A stretch of 64,000 nucleotides of DNA from Andeanibacterium fulvum (GTDB taxonomy: Bacteria > Pseudomonadota > Alphaproteobacteria > Sphingomonadales > Sphingomonadaceae): positions 62,001-126,000 of the forward strand of contig NZ_JBANRM010000003.1 of the NCBI RefSeq assembly GCF_037154085.1. The letters run 5' to 3'. Below are positions 45,330 to 53,570 of this stretch, one piece after another. The stretch's first letter is position 1, and the number at the start of each line of letters is the position of its first letter. Both the position numbers and the translations under genes were made by a program. The notes under the pieces were generated by a model. It did not search any database. It had not been told where the DNA came from and saw only the letters and a list, made by a program, of their open reading frames with translations.

Positions 45330-45830
45330 TCACTCCTTCTGGTCGAGCCCGAAGGCGGGATGGTGGATCAGTTCCCCCTGCGGCGCCGCTCCATCGAAGG
45401 GCAAGGCCTGCACCACTTCCGGCGGGCAGCCGGGCACGAACAGGCCGGGAAAGGCCCGGAAGCCGAACCGGCCATAATAGCCCGGATCGCCCACCAGAGC
45501 CGCGCCCTGGCTGTCCGCCCGCAAGCGGCGGATGGCTTCTGCCATCAGGGCCGAGCCAATCCCCTGCCGGTGCCGTTCAGGCGCAACGGCCAGTGGGCCG
45601 ATCAGCCCCCAGCCACCTTGCTCCCCGATCCGTGCCGCCGATACAGCGAGATGGCCCACGACCACACCCCCATCCTCCGCGACGAGCGACAAGGTAAGCG
45701 CGCCGCTTTGGCGCAGCCTGTCCACTATGCTGGCCTCGGTTCCGGTGGCCTGCGGCAGCAGGCGCATCGCCTCCGTCACTACCTGCGCGATTGCCGGAAT
45801 ATCGCCCGGCGCTTCATTGCGGATCAGCAT
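45330..45830 (-). CDS. GNAT acetyltransferase, YjhQ-like partner of YjhX
   Basis: A 166-residue acetyltransferase with the GNAT acetyl-CoA loop ALMAEAIRRLRADS preceded by VAPERHRQGIGS (Q/RxxGxG/A pattern). It follows the YjhX gene with a single base between them. In E. coli yjhX and the acetyltransferase gene yjhQ are adjacent and are listed as a putative toxin-antitoxin pair. Acetyl acceptor unknown. By gene order it is the likely counterpart of YjhQ, but an ordinary housekeeping acetyltransferase is possible. Confidence 0.83.
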   Translation of the reverse strand: MLIRNEAPGDIPAIAQVVTEAMRLLPQATGTEASIVDRLRQSGALTLSLVAEDGGVVVGHLAVSAARIGEQGGWGLIGPLAVAPERHRQGIGSALMAEAIRRLRADSQGAALVGDPGYYGRFGFRAFPGLFVPGCPPEVVQALPFDGAAPQGELIHHPAFGLDQKE

Positions 45831-45831
45831 G

Positions 45832-46095
45832 TCATGCCCCCCGATTGTCGAGTTGTGCCCGCACGGAGGCGAGGCCGCGCTTCGATATGCGATAGGGACT
45901 GCCGGATCGCGATACGATCAGGCGCCTGCGCCGCAGCCGATTGAAGAGGGTCAGGTCGAAATCGGCCAGGACCAGCCCCTCGCGGGTGAAGCAGGTGACG
46001 GAAGTGATCTTGGGGCCATCGCCCCGCTCATGCAGAATATGGCCGCCAAGGGCCAGAACGTGCAGCGCACGCTGTTCGTTTCTTGAGATATTCAT
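45832..46095 (-). CDS. YjhX family protein (UPF0386), putative toxin
   Basis: An 87-residue protein starting MNISRNEQRALHVLALGGHI, the UPF0386/YjhX signature, with a basic helical C-terminal half (FNRLRRRRLIVSRSGSPYRI). YjhX is annotated as a putative toxin in E. coli. Here the gene is followed directly by a GNAT gene, as in the yjhX-yjhQ pair. The ATG at 46095 is chosen; 22 further upstream codons cross a terminator-like hairpin and are rejected. The leader contains three hairpins. Confidence 0.82.
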   Translation of the reverse strand: MNISRNEQRALHVLALGGHILHERGDGPKITSVTCFTREGLVLADFDLTLFNRLRRRRLIVSRSGSPYRISKRGLASVRAQLDNRGA

Positions 46096-46118
46096 GGAAG
46101 TCTCGTGTGAAAGGCGTG

Positions 46119-46146
46119 AAAAATCGCCCGGATGCACGGCATCCGG
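46119..46146 (-). terminator. Terminator-like hairpin just upstream of yjhX
   Basis: On the minus strand CCGGATGC and GCATCCGG form a perfect 8-base stem with a 3-base loop, followed after four bases by TTTTT. It ends 24 bases before the YjhX start codon, so it could act as an attenuator in the leader or terminate the gene upstream. Confidence 0.6.
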
Positions 46147-46163
46147 CGGTTCCGGTTTCACAA

Positions 46164-46186
46164 GGCTCTCTGAAATTCAGAGAGCC
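46164..46186. promoter_or_regulatory. Perfect palindrome in the yjhX leader
   Basis: GGCTCTCTGA and TCAGAGAGCC are exact inverse copies with a 3-base centre. No T-run follows on the minus strand, which makes an operator or RNA hairpin more likely than a terminator. Auto-control of toxin-antitoxin genes by such sites is common. Confidence 0.5.
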
Positions 46187-46218
46187 CAATCACACAAGCT
46201 CGGACATCCACACTCCAT

Positions 46219-46248
46219 GGGTGAGCGACAGGCATGCGCCGCTCACCC
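46219..46248. other. Third inverted repeat in the yjhX upstream region
   Basis: GGGTGAGCG faces CGCTCACCC (9-base perfect arms) across 12 bases. It is nearest to the end of the upstream small membrane-protein gene. No T-run follows on either strand. Confidence 0.45.
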
Positions 46249-46298
46249 CGTCGATATAGGACATGGTGCGCGCCAGACAAGCCGGCTTGCACGTCGCT

Positions 46299-46547
46299 CT
46301 AGCCGCCCTTGATCGCCAGCCCGATCAGCGTGAGCCCGACCAGCGCGCAGACGAAGAAGACCTTCGTCCACGGCATCCAGCCCACCTTGTCGATATGCTT
46401 GCGTCTGGTGCGCCGGACGTCGGCCCATATGGCAATGCCCGCCATCAGCAGCAGCCCGCCGCCCCATAGACCGAACAGCGTGGCATCGCTGGCAAAGCGC
46501 AGGGCATCGGGTTCGTGCAGCATGGTGCGCGGCATATGGGCGCGCAT
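46299..46547 (-). CDS. Small two-helix membrane protein
   Basis: An 82-residue protein with two hydrophobic helices (TLFGLWGGGLLLMAGIAIWA and VFFVCALVGLTLIGLAI) separated by a basic loop (DVRRTRRKHIDKVGWMPW). The first 12 residues have three Met codons, so the exact start (residue 1, 5 or 9) is uncertain. No family is recognised. It diverges from an EamA transporter gene. The basic loop would face the cytosol. Confidence 0.6.
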   Translation of the reverse strand: MRAHMPRTMLHEPDALRFASDATLFGLWGGGLLLMAGIAIWADVRRTRRKHIDKVGWMPWTKVFFVCALVGLTLIGLAIKGG

Positions 46548-46609
46548 CTGCCCCGCGACAAGCCGCCGCCGGGCTTGATCGCTTGAACTGGACGACTAAG
46601 GCGGAGGGA

Positions 46610-47554
46610 ATGCCCTCGCCATCCGCCCCACCCGCTTCGCCCGCCCGCCATCGACCGCTGCTGGCGCTGGCGATCCGGTTGGGCGCGATAGCGGCGATTT
46701 CCACCATGACTGCGCTGGTCAAGCTCGCTTCGGCGCACGGCGTGCATCTGATGGAAATCCTGTTCTGGCGACAGGGGCTGACCATCCCCATCCTGCTGGC
46801 GTGGGTGATGGCGACAGGCGGCCTTGCACAGCTGAAGACCCAGCGCCCCGGAACCCACGCCGTGCGCGGGATCTACGGCATGATCGGGATGATCCTGAAT
46901 TTCAGCGCCTTCATCATGCTGCCGCTGGCGGAAGCGACCACCTTCGGCTTCACCGCGCCGATCTTCGCAGTGATCCTCTCCGTTATCCTGCTGAAGGAGA
47001 AGGTGGGCATCTATCGCTCCACCGCCGTGGCGCTGGGCTTCATCGGCGTGATCGTGATCGCCCAGCCCGGCAGCGGGCATATCCAGCCGCTGGGCGCCGC
47101 AGTGGCGCTGGGCGCGGCCTTCATGATCGCGCTGATCTCCATTCAGGTGGCGGACCTCAACCGCACGGAAAAGCCGCTGACCATCGTGTTCTGGTTCGCC
47201 GCCTTCAGCACGCCGGTCGCCGCCCTGTTCCTGCCCTTCGTTGGCAAGGCGCATGATGCGACGACATGGGCGCTGCTGGCAGGCATCGGCGTGGTCGGCA
47301 CGGTTGGCCAGCTGCTGCTGACGGCAGCCCTGCGCTATGGCGCCGTGGCCAGTGTGATCGTGATGGATTATTCCTCGCTGATCTGGGCAACGCTCTACGG
47401 CTGGCTGATCTGGGACCAGCTCCCCCCCACGGCCACATGGCTGGGTGCGCCGATGATCATCGCGGCCGGGCTGGTGATCGCCTGGCGCGAACACCATTTG
47501 CACCGCCAGAGACTGGAAGCCGCACGGCTGGCCGAAAAAGAGGCCGCCCTTTAG
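46610..47554 (+). CDS. EamA/DMT family transporter
   Basis: A 314-residue, ten-helix transporter. The EamA repeat is visible in IMLPLAEATTFGFTAPIFAV and VASVIVMDYSSLIWATLYGW. It starts with ATG right behind GGCGGAGGGA. It is closer to the tandem pair at 32-34 kb than to the copy at 11.7 kb, since the stretches PLAEATTFGFTAP and PLAEATTIAFTQP match. The exported compound is unknown. Confidence 0.88.
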   Translation: MPSPSAPPASPARHRPLLALAIRLGAIAAISTMTALVKLASAHGVHLMEILFWRQGLTIPILLAWVMATGGLAQLKTQRPGTHAVRGIYGMIGMILNFSAFIMLPLAEATTFGFTAPIFAVILSVILLKEKVGIYRSTAVALGFIGVIVIAQPGSGHIQPLGAAVALGAAFMIALISIQVADLNRTEKPLTIVFWFAAFSTPVAALFLPFVGKAHDATTWALLAGIGVVGTVGQLLLTAALRYGAVASVIVMDYSSLIWATLYGWLIWDQLPPTATWLGAPMIIAAGLVIAWREHHLHRQRLEAARLAEKEAAL

Positions 47555-47618
47555 TCATCTTTCATCAATGCGGCCGGAGCGATAGGTTCCAGCCAGAAAC
47601 GCATAAGGAACGCACAAC

Positions 47619-47753
47619 ATGCTTCGCAAACTGGTTATCGCCACCGGCCTTGCCGCCATCGCGCTGACCGCCTCTGCCTGCAACACGGTGAAGGGCCTGG
47701 GCCGCGATATCGAATCCGTCGGCCAGACGGGCGAAGAGGCGATCAACAAATAA
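47619..47753 (+). CDS. Entericidin-like small lipoprotein
   Basis: A 44-residue protein, MLRKLVIATGLAAIALTASA followed by the lipobox cysteine, then NTVKGLGRDIESVGQTGEEA and INK. The layout (signal peptide, Cys21, short amphipathic tail with CNTVKGLGRDI) is that of the entericidin A/B family of small outer-membrane lipoproteins. The role in this group is unknown. AAGGAA precedes the ATG by 9 bases. Confidence 0.88.
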   Translation: MLRKLVIATGLAAIALTASACNTVKGLGRDIESVGQTGEEAINK

Positions 47754-47777
47754 GCGGCGATCGCTGCCGGTCAGCCC

Positions 47778-48371
47778 TCAGCGCTTGCGATAGGTGAGCG
47801 CCAGATTGTTGGCCGGCATTGCCACGCGGCTGGTACGCGCAAAGCCGTTGCCTGCGGCCAGCGCGTCCACATCCTCGATCCGGCGGATGCCGAAGCGCGG
47901 GTCCTTGTCTTTCAGCCACTGATCGAAGGCGATGTTGGAAAGCGCGGTTTCCACCGCATCTTCCAGATAAGGCCCATAGAGGACCAGCGGGGCGCTCTGG
48001 CCCAGCAGCCGCGCCGCGCCGGCGAACAGCCCCTCGGCCGAAGTCCAGGGGCTGATATGGATCATGTTGATGCACACCATCGCATCGGCTGCGCTTACCG
48101 GCCAGTCGGCAGACGCGGCATCGAGCGCGAGCGGCGCGCGCAAATTGGACAGGCCCGCTTCTTCCCGCCATGCGGCAATGGACTGGAGCGCGGAAGCGTC
48201 CGGATCGGTCGGCTGCCACTGCAGCGCGGGAAAGGCAGCGGCGAAATGCACCGCATGTTCGCCCGTGCCCGCCGCGATTTCCAGCACCAGCCCCTTATCC
48301 GGCAGTTCCTGCCGCAGGACCTCGGCAATGGGTTCACGATTGCGGGCGGCTGCGGGGGCGGTCTGCTTCAT
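47778..48371 (-). CDS. DUF938 class I SAM methyltransferase-like protein
   Basis: A 197-residue protein that opens with ARNREPIAEVLRQELPDKGL and the motif I VLEIAAGTGEHAVHFA, both typical of DUF938. The mid-part CINMIHISPWTSAEGLFAGA is also characteristic. It probably binds S-adenosylmethionine, but no substrate is known. ATG at 48371 has GAAGG in place; a TTG four codons upstream is rejected. It follows the HTATIP2-like gene by 8 bases. Confidence 0.85.
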   Translation of the reverse strand: MKQTAPAAARNREPIAEVLRQELPDKGLVLEIAAGTGEHAVHFAAAFPALQWQPTDPDASALQSIAAWREEAGLSNLRAPLALDAASADWPVSAADAMVCINMIHISPWTSAEGLFAGAARLLGQSAPLVLYGPYLEDAVETALSNIAFDQWLKDKDPRFGIRRIEDVDALAAGNGFARTSRVAMPANNLALTYRKR

Positions 48372-48379
48372 GGCGACCT

Positions 48380-49084
48380 TCAAGCCTGTTCCTGCTGGTC
48401 TTTCAACTCGTAGCGATGGATCGCGCGCATCAGGCTGTCATGCTCATGCACGAAGCGCCCGCCCGCCTTTTCCCGTGCGAGCGAGAGGATTGCCTGCGAC
48501 AGGCGATGGGCCGAGATGGAGCGATATTTGCTCCACGAACCTTGCAGCAACAGATCGGTCAAGGGGCTTGCCAGCCGCCCCAGCCCTTCGGCCGGGCGCA
48601 TGTCGCCATGGCGCACCCCGCGCAGCAGGCCGGGGCGCAGAATGTCGAGCCGCTTGAAATGCAGCTTGGCCAGTGCATTCTCCGTCTCGCCCTTCACGCG
48701 CAGATAGAAGTTCTTGGCCGCCGAATTGGCGCCGACGGAAGAGACGAAGATGAAGTGCCAGGCACCCGCTTCCTTCGCGGCACGGGCCACATCCAGCACC
48801 AGCGAATAATCGACCTCGCGGAAAGCTTCCTCGTCGCGCCCCGCCTTGCGCCAGGTAGTGCCCAGCGCGCAGATCACCACTTCGGGGTGGATCGCATGCA
48901 GCACTTCGCCCCACTGCTCCACCGGAGCCAGGCGCATTTCCATCCGCGCGCCCTTCGGCAACGGCACTTCCCGCCGCGCCATGGCGGTGAGGCGGAAATC
49001 GGAACGGCCGACCAGCTCTTCCATCACCGCGCGGCCGACAAGGCCAGTCGCGCCGACGAGCGTGAGCTTCACCGGATCAGACAT
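48380..49084 (-). CDS. HTATIP2/TIP30-like NAD(P)-binding protein
   Basis: An atypical short-chain dehydrogenase of about 234 residues with Rossmann motif LTLVGATGLVGRAVMEEL at the N-terminus, the VDYSLVLDVARAAKEAG helix, and FIFVSSVGANSAAKNFYLRV with the Ser and Tyr-x3-Lys-type site (YLRVK). This matches the bacterial homologues of HTATIP2. The substrate is unknown. The ATG at 49084 is chosen; a GTG 12 bases upstream overlaps the dGTPase stop and is possible too. Confidence 0.82.
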   Translation of the reverse strand: MSDPVKLTLVGATGLVGRAVMEELVGRSDFRLTAMARREVPLPKGARMEMRLAPVEQWGEVLHAIHPEVVICALGTTWRKAGRDEEAFREVDYSLVLDVARAAKEAGAWHFIFVSSVGANSAAKNFYLRVKGETENALAKLHFKRLDILRPGLLRGVRHGDMRPAEGLGRLASPLTDLLLQGSWSKYRSISAHRLSQAILSLAREKAGGRFVHEHDSLMRAIHRYELKDQQEQA

Positions 49085-49092
49085 TGGCCCGC

Positions 49093-50268
49093 TCACACAT
49101 TGGAAAGCCCTTCCGGCACCTTGCCGAAAATCTTCGCATATTGGTCGATGGCATAGCGATCGGTCATGCCCGCGATGAAATCGGCGATGTGGCGGCTGCG
49201 CTGCGGTTCCTGTTCCGGCAGCGCCTCGCGCCAGCCGGATGCCAGCAGGCCCGGTTCCTGCGAATAGGCCGCGAACAGCCGGGCGATCACTTCGCGAGAG
49301 CGTTCCGCCGTGGCGATCTGTTCCGGGTGGTAATAGAGCCGCTGATACATGAATTTCTTCAGCCGCCGCTCCTCACCCGCCAGCGCGGGGGAGAAGGCAG
49401 CGAGTGCCCTGCCCGCTGCGCGGATATCGGCCACGGTCTCGATCCCGGCCAGATTGGCACGGGTCTGCTGCAGCAGGTCGTTCACCATCAGGCCGATCTG
49501 GGTGCGCACCAGCTCGCGCAATTGCCGGTCCCGCGGGGCGCCGGGGAAGCGCCGCTCCACCTCGCGCCACTGATCGGCCAGGAAATCCAGTTCCAGCAGA
49601 TCGTCCAGCGTCAGGAACCCGGCGCGCAGGCCATCGTCGATATCGTGATTATCATAGGCGATATCGTCGGCCAGCGCGGCCACCTGCGCTTCCAACGAGG
49701 GCCAGGTCTGCAGATCGAGCGGATAGGCCGCGTCGATTTCCGCCATCGCCCAGCCGGGCGCGGTGATGGGGCCATTGTGCTTGGCCAGCCCTTCCAGCGT
49801 TTCCCAGGTAAGGTTCAGCCCCTCATGCCCGCAATAGGGGCTTTCCAGCCGCATCAGCGTGCGCAGGGACTGGGCATTGTGGTCGAACCCGCCATGGCGT
49901 TTCAATGCCGCATCCAGCGCATCCTCGCCCGCATGGCCGAAGGGCGGGTGGCCGATATCGTGAGCCAGGCACAGGGCCTCGGTCAGATCCTCGTCCAGGC
50001 CCAGCGCGCGGGCGATGACCCGGCCGATCTGGGCGACCTCCAGGCTGTGGGTCAGGCGAACCCGATAATGATCGCCATCGGGCGCGATGAACACCTGCGT
50101 CTTGTGGCGCAGGCGGCGGAAGGCGATCGAATGGATGATCCGGTCGCGGTCGCGCTGGAATTCGTTGCGGGGGCCCCGCGCACCGGCGCGTTCTTCCGCA
50201 AATTCACGCCCCCGCGAATCGAACGGGTCGCAGGCGTAGCTCGCGCGCTGAGGGGTGGTGCCGTGCAT
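49093..50268 (-). CDS. Deoxyguanosinetriphosphate triphosphohydrolase-like protein
   Basis: A 391-residue HD-domain enzyme. RDRDRIIHSIAFRRLRHKTQ and the metal site CLAHDIGHPPFGHAGED are characteristic of the dGTPase-like (Dgt) family type 2, which cleaves dNTPs to deoxynucleosides and triphosphate. The final region contains DRYAIDQYAKIFG. Length is typical of alphaproteobacterial members. It is the first gene of a minus-strand operon with the HTATIP2-like and DUF938 genes. Confidence 0.93.
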   Translation of the reverse strand: MHGTTPQRASYACDPFDSRGREFAEERAGARGPRNEFQRDRDRIIHSIAFRRLRHKTQVFIAPDGDHYRVRLTHSLEVAQIGRVIARALGLDEDLTEALCLAHDIGHPPFGHAGEDALDAALKRHGGFDHNAQSLRTLMRLESPYCGHEGLNLTWETLEGLAKHNGPITAPGWAMAEIDAAYPLDLQTWPSLEAQVAALADDIAYDNHDIDDGLRAGFLTLDDLLELDFLADQWREVERRFPGAPRDRQLRELVRTQIGLMVNDLLQQTRANLAGIETVADIRAAGRALAAFSPALAGEERRLKKFMYQRLYYHPEQIATAERSREVIARLFAAYSQEPGLLASGWREALPEQEPQRSRHIADFIAGMTDRYAIDQYAKIFGKVPEGLSNV

Positions 50269-50329
50269 CTGCGCGCGGGTTAGGAAAGCAGCGGCCCGAT
50301 GGCAAGCGGCGCCGCGCTTTACCTGAACC

Positions 50330-51025
50330 TTACCCCTCGCCCAGAATCCATTCCGCCGCTTTTTCCGCGTGGATCTTCAGGCTGTCATAGATCGGCAGAA
50401 CATTGGCATCGATATCCACCACCATGTCCAGCTCGGTACAGGCGAGCACGATCGCGCGGGCCCCGGCCTGTTCCTTCACCGTGATCATGGTCTTGAGCTT
50501 GCGCTGGGCATCGCGCGTGACCTTGCCCAGCATCAACTCGTCATAAATGATCCGGTCGAGCTGTTCGACATAGTCCATGTCCGGTGGCAGCAGGTCCACC
50601 CCATGCGCGACAAGGCGCTTGCGATAGAAGCTCTCCGTCATCACGTTGCGAGTGCCGAACAGGGCGGCAGTGGTCACGCCATCGGCCTTCATCTTCTCGC
50701 CCACGCATTCGGCAATGTGGAAGATCGGGATGTCCACGGAAGCGGCCACTTCGTCATACACCTTGTGCATGGAATTGGCGCAGATCACCAAGGCGCCCGC
50801 ACCGGCCTGTTCCAGCCGCTGCGCGGATGCCGTCACCACCTTTGCCGCTTCTTCCCAGCCCTGATCTTCCGTCACACGGTAGACGAGCGAGAAGTCCAGG
50901 CTCTCCAGTAACAGAGGCGCGCTGGCGGGTGCCGGCACGCGGGCCTGCACGTAACGATTGATCCGGTCATAATAGGTGCTGGTGGAAATCCAGCTCATCC
51001 CGCCGATTAGGCCGAGCTTGCGCAC
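50330..51025 (-). CDS. Aspartate/glutamate racemase family protein
   Basis: A 231-residue racemase with the N-terminal GLIGGMSWISTSTYYDRIN motif and two cysteines at the active-site positions, one in LVICANSMHKV and one in VLACTELDMVV. Two-base catalysis by those cysteines is the known mechanism. The N-S-M-H version of the first motif (often CNTMH) is seen in the broad family. The substrate may be aspartate, but hydantoin-type or other amino acid racemases are possible. Confidence 0.88.
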   Translation of the reverse strand: MRKLGLIGGMSWISTSTYYDRINRYVQARVPAPASAPLLLESLDFSLVYRVTEDQGWEEAAKVVTASAQRLEQAGAGALVICANSMHKVYDEVAASVDIPIFHIAECVGEKMKADGVTTAALFGTRNVMTESFYRKRLVAHGVDLLPPDMDYVEQLDRIIYDELMLGKVTRDAQRKLKTMITVKEQAGARAIVLACTELDMVVDIDANVLPIYDSLKIHAEKAAEWILGEG

Positions 51026-51144
51026 TAACGAATCCCTTGTTTGCGATACGCCCGAATAATTGCCGTCGATACAGGCGGCAACAGGGTTGGCTTATCCTTA
51101 TGGGGATTGGTTAGCGCCAGCCTTTCGCGACAGGCCGAGTGCGA

Positions 51145-51687
51145 TCAGAAATCCGTGGCTCCGCCATTATCGCCGATGCAGCGCTTCATGAAATTATAGG
51201 CATAGTCCTTGAACATGGCGCCGGATGTCTGCTGGATCTCGAAAGCGCCCGCTTTGCGGCCCCCGAATTCCACCGTGAAGGTCTTCCCGCCCTTCAGCGC
51301 GCTGAGCAGTTGCTTGCCCGCGCCCGCTTCGTCGTTCCAGCCCTGGATGCGATAGGTGATCCCGGCGACATATTCGCCGTGGTCGCTCGCAAAGGGCTTG
51401 CCCTTGTTGGGCGTGATGGAGATCGGCACATCCTGCCCTTCGCCCTCTTCCACCCATTCCGCCGGGATATTGGCCACCGTGATGTTCATGTTGGCGTCTT
51501 CTGCCCGGACGCTGATTTCCAGTTCCATCCCGTCATCGCGCGGCAAGTGGATGTAGCACACGCCGTTGCGTTCATTCGTGCCGACATCGATCGTGGCATT
51601 GATGGTCTCGGCAAAGGCCGGGGCAGCAGCTTGCACGGCAAGAGAGGCACCCGCGACAGCGAGGATCGGACGCACAGTCAGACGCAT
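51145..51687 (-). CDS. Exported protein of unknown function
   Basis: A 180-residue protein with a signal peptide ending PAFA. The mature part begins ETINATIDVGTNERNGVCYI and is rich in beta-strand patterns, with two cysteines (GVCYI and KRCIGD). The C-terminal TSGAMFKDYAYNFMKRC looks helical. It lies 18 bases after the Sel1-type gene on the same strand, so it is probably co-transcribed. No domain is recognised. Confidence 0.68.
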   Translation of the reverse strand: MRLTVRPILAVAGASLAVQAAAPAFAETINATIDVGTNERNGVCYIHLPRDDGMELEISVRAEDANMNITVANIPAEWVEEGEGQDVPISITPNKGKPFASDHGEYVAGITYRIQGWNDEAGAGKQLLSALKGGKTFTVEFGGRKAGAFEIQQTSGAMFKDYAYNFMKRCIGDNGGATDF

Positions 51688-51705
51688 GGGCAGTTCCTTT
51701 CGGTC

Positions 51706-53469
51706 TCAGCAATAGGGATTGGAGGACACGCAGGCGGTGGTGTAGCCCTGCATGTAGTTGATATAGTTGTTCCAGTTGTGCTGGTTCTGGATGTTGGAAA
51801 GCGACTGCCAGCTGGCGCTCGAGGAAGACGAGCCGGACGAAGCGGCAGAGCTTGCCCAGGCTGAAACCGCGGCGTTGAAGCTCGCCCAGAAGTCGGTTTT
51901 TCGTGTTTCGGCCGCGCGGGCCATTTCCTGCGCGCGGCGGGCATTTTCCTGGCGAACCGGCTCCAGCTTCATCGAACGCCAGATCGCTTCGGCCATCGCG
52001 TCGCCGCGCCCGGCGGCATAGCCCATATAGCCCAGCGCCTTGTCCTGATCGACGCTGACCCCGTCGCCTTCCCAATAGGCCATGCCGACCCATTTGAGCG
52101 CCTCGACATGGCCCTGCCGCGCGGCATTCTCCATCAGGATGAAGCCATTGTGCCTGTCCGGCGTGTCGATCACTCCGGCATAGCCATAATAGAACCAGCC
52201 GCCGAGCAGCCATTCGGCATCGGCATTGGCTTCTTCCATCAGCCGGGCGACGGCTTCGAAGGCATCGTCGCCCTTGCCCGCCTTAGCCAGTTCGACGGCC
52301 TGTGCCAGTTGCACGTCAGTGGGGGCAGCCGGGTCGATGGCGGGCTTCGCGTTGCGGGCATTGGTGGCCATGCTGCCCATCTCTTCGATCTGGCCGCAGG
52401 CAGGCGCATCCCCCAGCGCGCAGGCCTTGTCATACAGGGCGACCGCGCGCTTCACGTTCACCTTGATGAGGCCGGACCCTTCGAAATAGAGCCGCGCCAG
52501 ATTGGCGCAGGCGGCGGCATGGTCCAGATCGCACCCGTCGCGGAAAGACAGCGCCACTTCCCAGTCGGCAAAGCCGCTGCCCGGCGGATCGCGTTCGGCA
52601 AGCAGGCCCGCATCGTTGCAGGCCTCCGCGATCTTCGCGAGGCAGGCGCGGGTCAGCAGATTGCTGGCGCGCTTCACTTCTTCTGGATCGTCCGAATTCC
52701 CAAGGAACCGGGCATAGATCGCGCAGGCCAGTACCGTGTCGCCCTTTGCCTCAAGGCAGCCGGTGCGCCCGGCCGCAAAGGCCGCGTCCGCATCGCGCGA
52801 CACGCCCACGCCGCTGGCAAGAGCCTCGGCATAGCCCGAGCAGCCCCAGCCCTGCTTGCGCTCGCACCCCGCGCGATAGAGCGCCACGGCCTCAGCCCGC
52901 GCGGTATCGTCGCCACTGTCGAAATAGAGCGCACCCGCCTTCATCCGGCAGGCTTCCTCATCCTTCGCGCCGCAGCCTGCGTCCCACAAAGCCGTCGCGC
53001 GTGCCCGGTCCTGCGGCGCGACATCGCCGCGATAGTAATGCAGCGCGGCGGAAGCACAGCTGGTAGTGTCCTTCAGCAGGCAGCCCTTCTCGGCCGTCTG
53101 CAGCGCCAGCAAGGGATTGGCGGGATAATTGGCCGCCCCCGCCTCGATTGCCTGCGCGGCCTTGCTGCAACCCGGCGCATGGCCCCGGTCACAGGCCATC
53201 AGCCAATAGCCCATGGCGGCGCGCGGTTCGATCAGCAGGTCCCCCTGCCCTTCGAACAGGGCATCGGCCAGGCGCTGGCACTGGGCCGCCTTACCCTTGC
53301 GGCAATCGCCCTCCCAATCGCGGGCAATGCCATAGAGCTTTACGGGATAGAGCTGCTTCCCGTCGAAGACATAGGCTTCCTTGTAGCCGTCCGAGGCCGA
53401 AGGAAACTTGCCGGCGCCCATGAGGAAGAGCGAACCCAGCAGCAGCGCAAACACAGGCAGAAACCGCAT
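51706..53469 (-). CDS. Sel1-like repeat protein, exported
   Basis: A 587-residue protein with an N-terminal hydrophobic signal (MRFLPVFALLLGSLFLMGAG) and many Sel1/TPR-like repeats with the A-x-x-Y/W-x-x-G-C pattern (AAMGYWLMACDRGHAPGCSK, AVALYRAGCERKQGWGCSGY, AVALYDKACALGDAPACGQI). Many repeats keep one or two cysteines, so disulfide-linked Sel1 repeats in the periplasm are likely. The last 60 residues are Ser/Asn rich (SSASSGSSSSSASW) and end in two cysteines. Such proteins often scaffold envelope or secretion complexes. The ATG at 53469 is preferred over one two codons upstream. Confidence 0.75.
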   Translation of the reverse strand: MRFLPVFALLLGSLFLMGAGKFPSASDGYKEAYVFDGKQLYPVKLYGIARDWEGDCRKGKAAQCQRLADALFEGQGDLLIEPRAAMGYWLMACDRGHAPGCSKAAQAIEAGAANYPANPLLALQTAEKGCLLKDTTSCASAALHYYRGDVAPQDRARATALWDAGCGAKDEEACRMKAGALYFDSGDDTARAEAVALYRAGCERKQGWGCSGYAEALASGVGVSRDADAAFAAGRTGCLEAKGDTVLACAIYARFLGNSDDPEEVKRASNLLTRACLAKIAEACNDAGLLAERDPPGSGFADWEVALSFRDGCDLDHAAACANLARLYFEGSGLIKVNVKRAVALYDKACALGDAPACGQIEEMGSMATNARNAKPAIDPAAPTDVQLAQAVELAKAGKGDDAFEAVARLMEEANADAEWLLGGWFYYGYAGVIDTPDRHNGFILMENAARQGHVEALKWVGMAYWEGDGVSVDQDKALGYMGYAAGRGDAMAEAIWRSMKLEPVRQENARRAQEMARAAETRKTDFWASFNAAVSAWASSAASSGSSSSSASWQSLSNIQNQHNWNNYINYMQGYTTACVSSNPYC

Positions 53470-53570
53470 GAACACCCCCGTGGCGGATGGCGCGAAAATA
53501 CGCGCCGCCCCGCCCGGGGCCTAATGACAAACCCTGTCAGGAACTGGTGCTGCTCCGCAAAACCGGCGGG

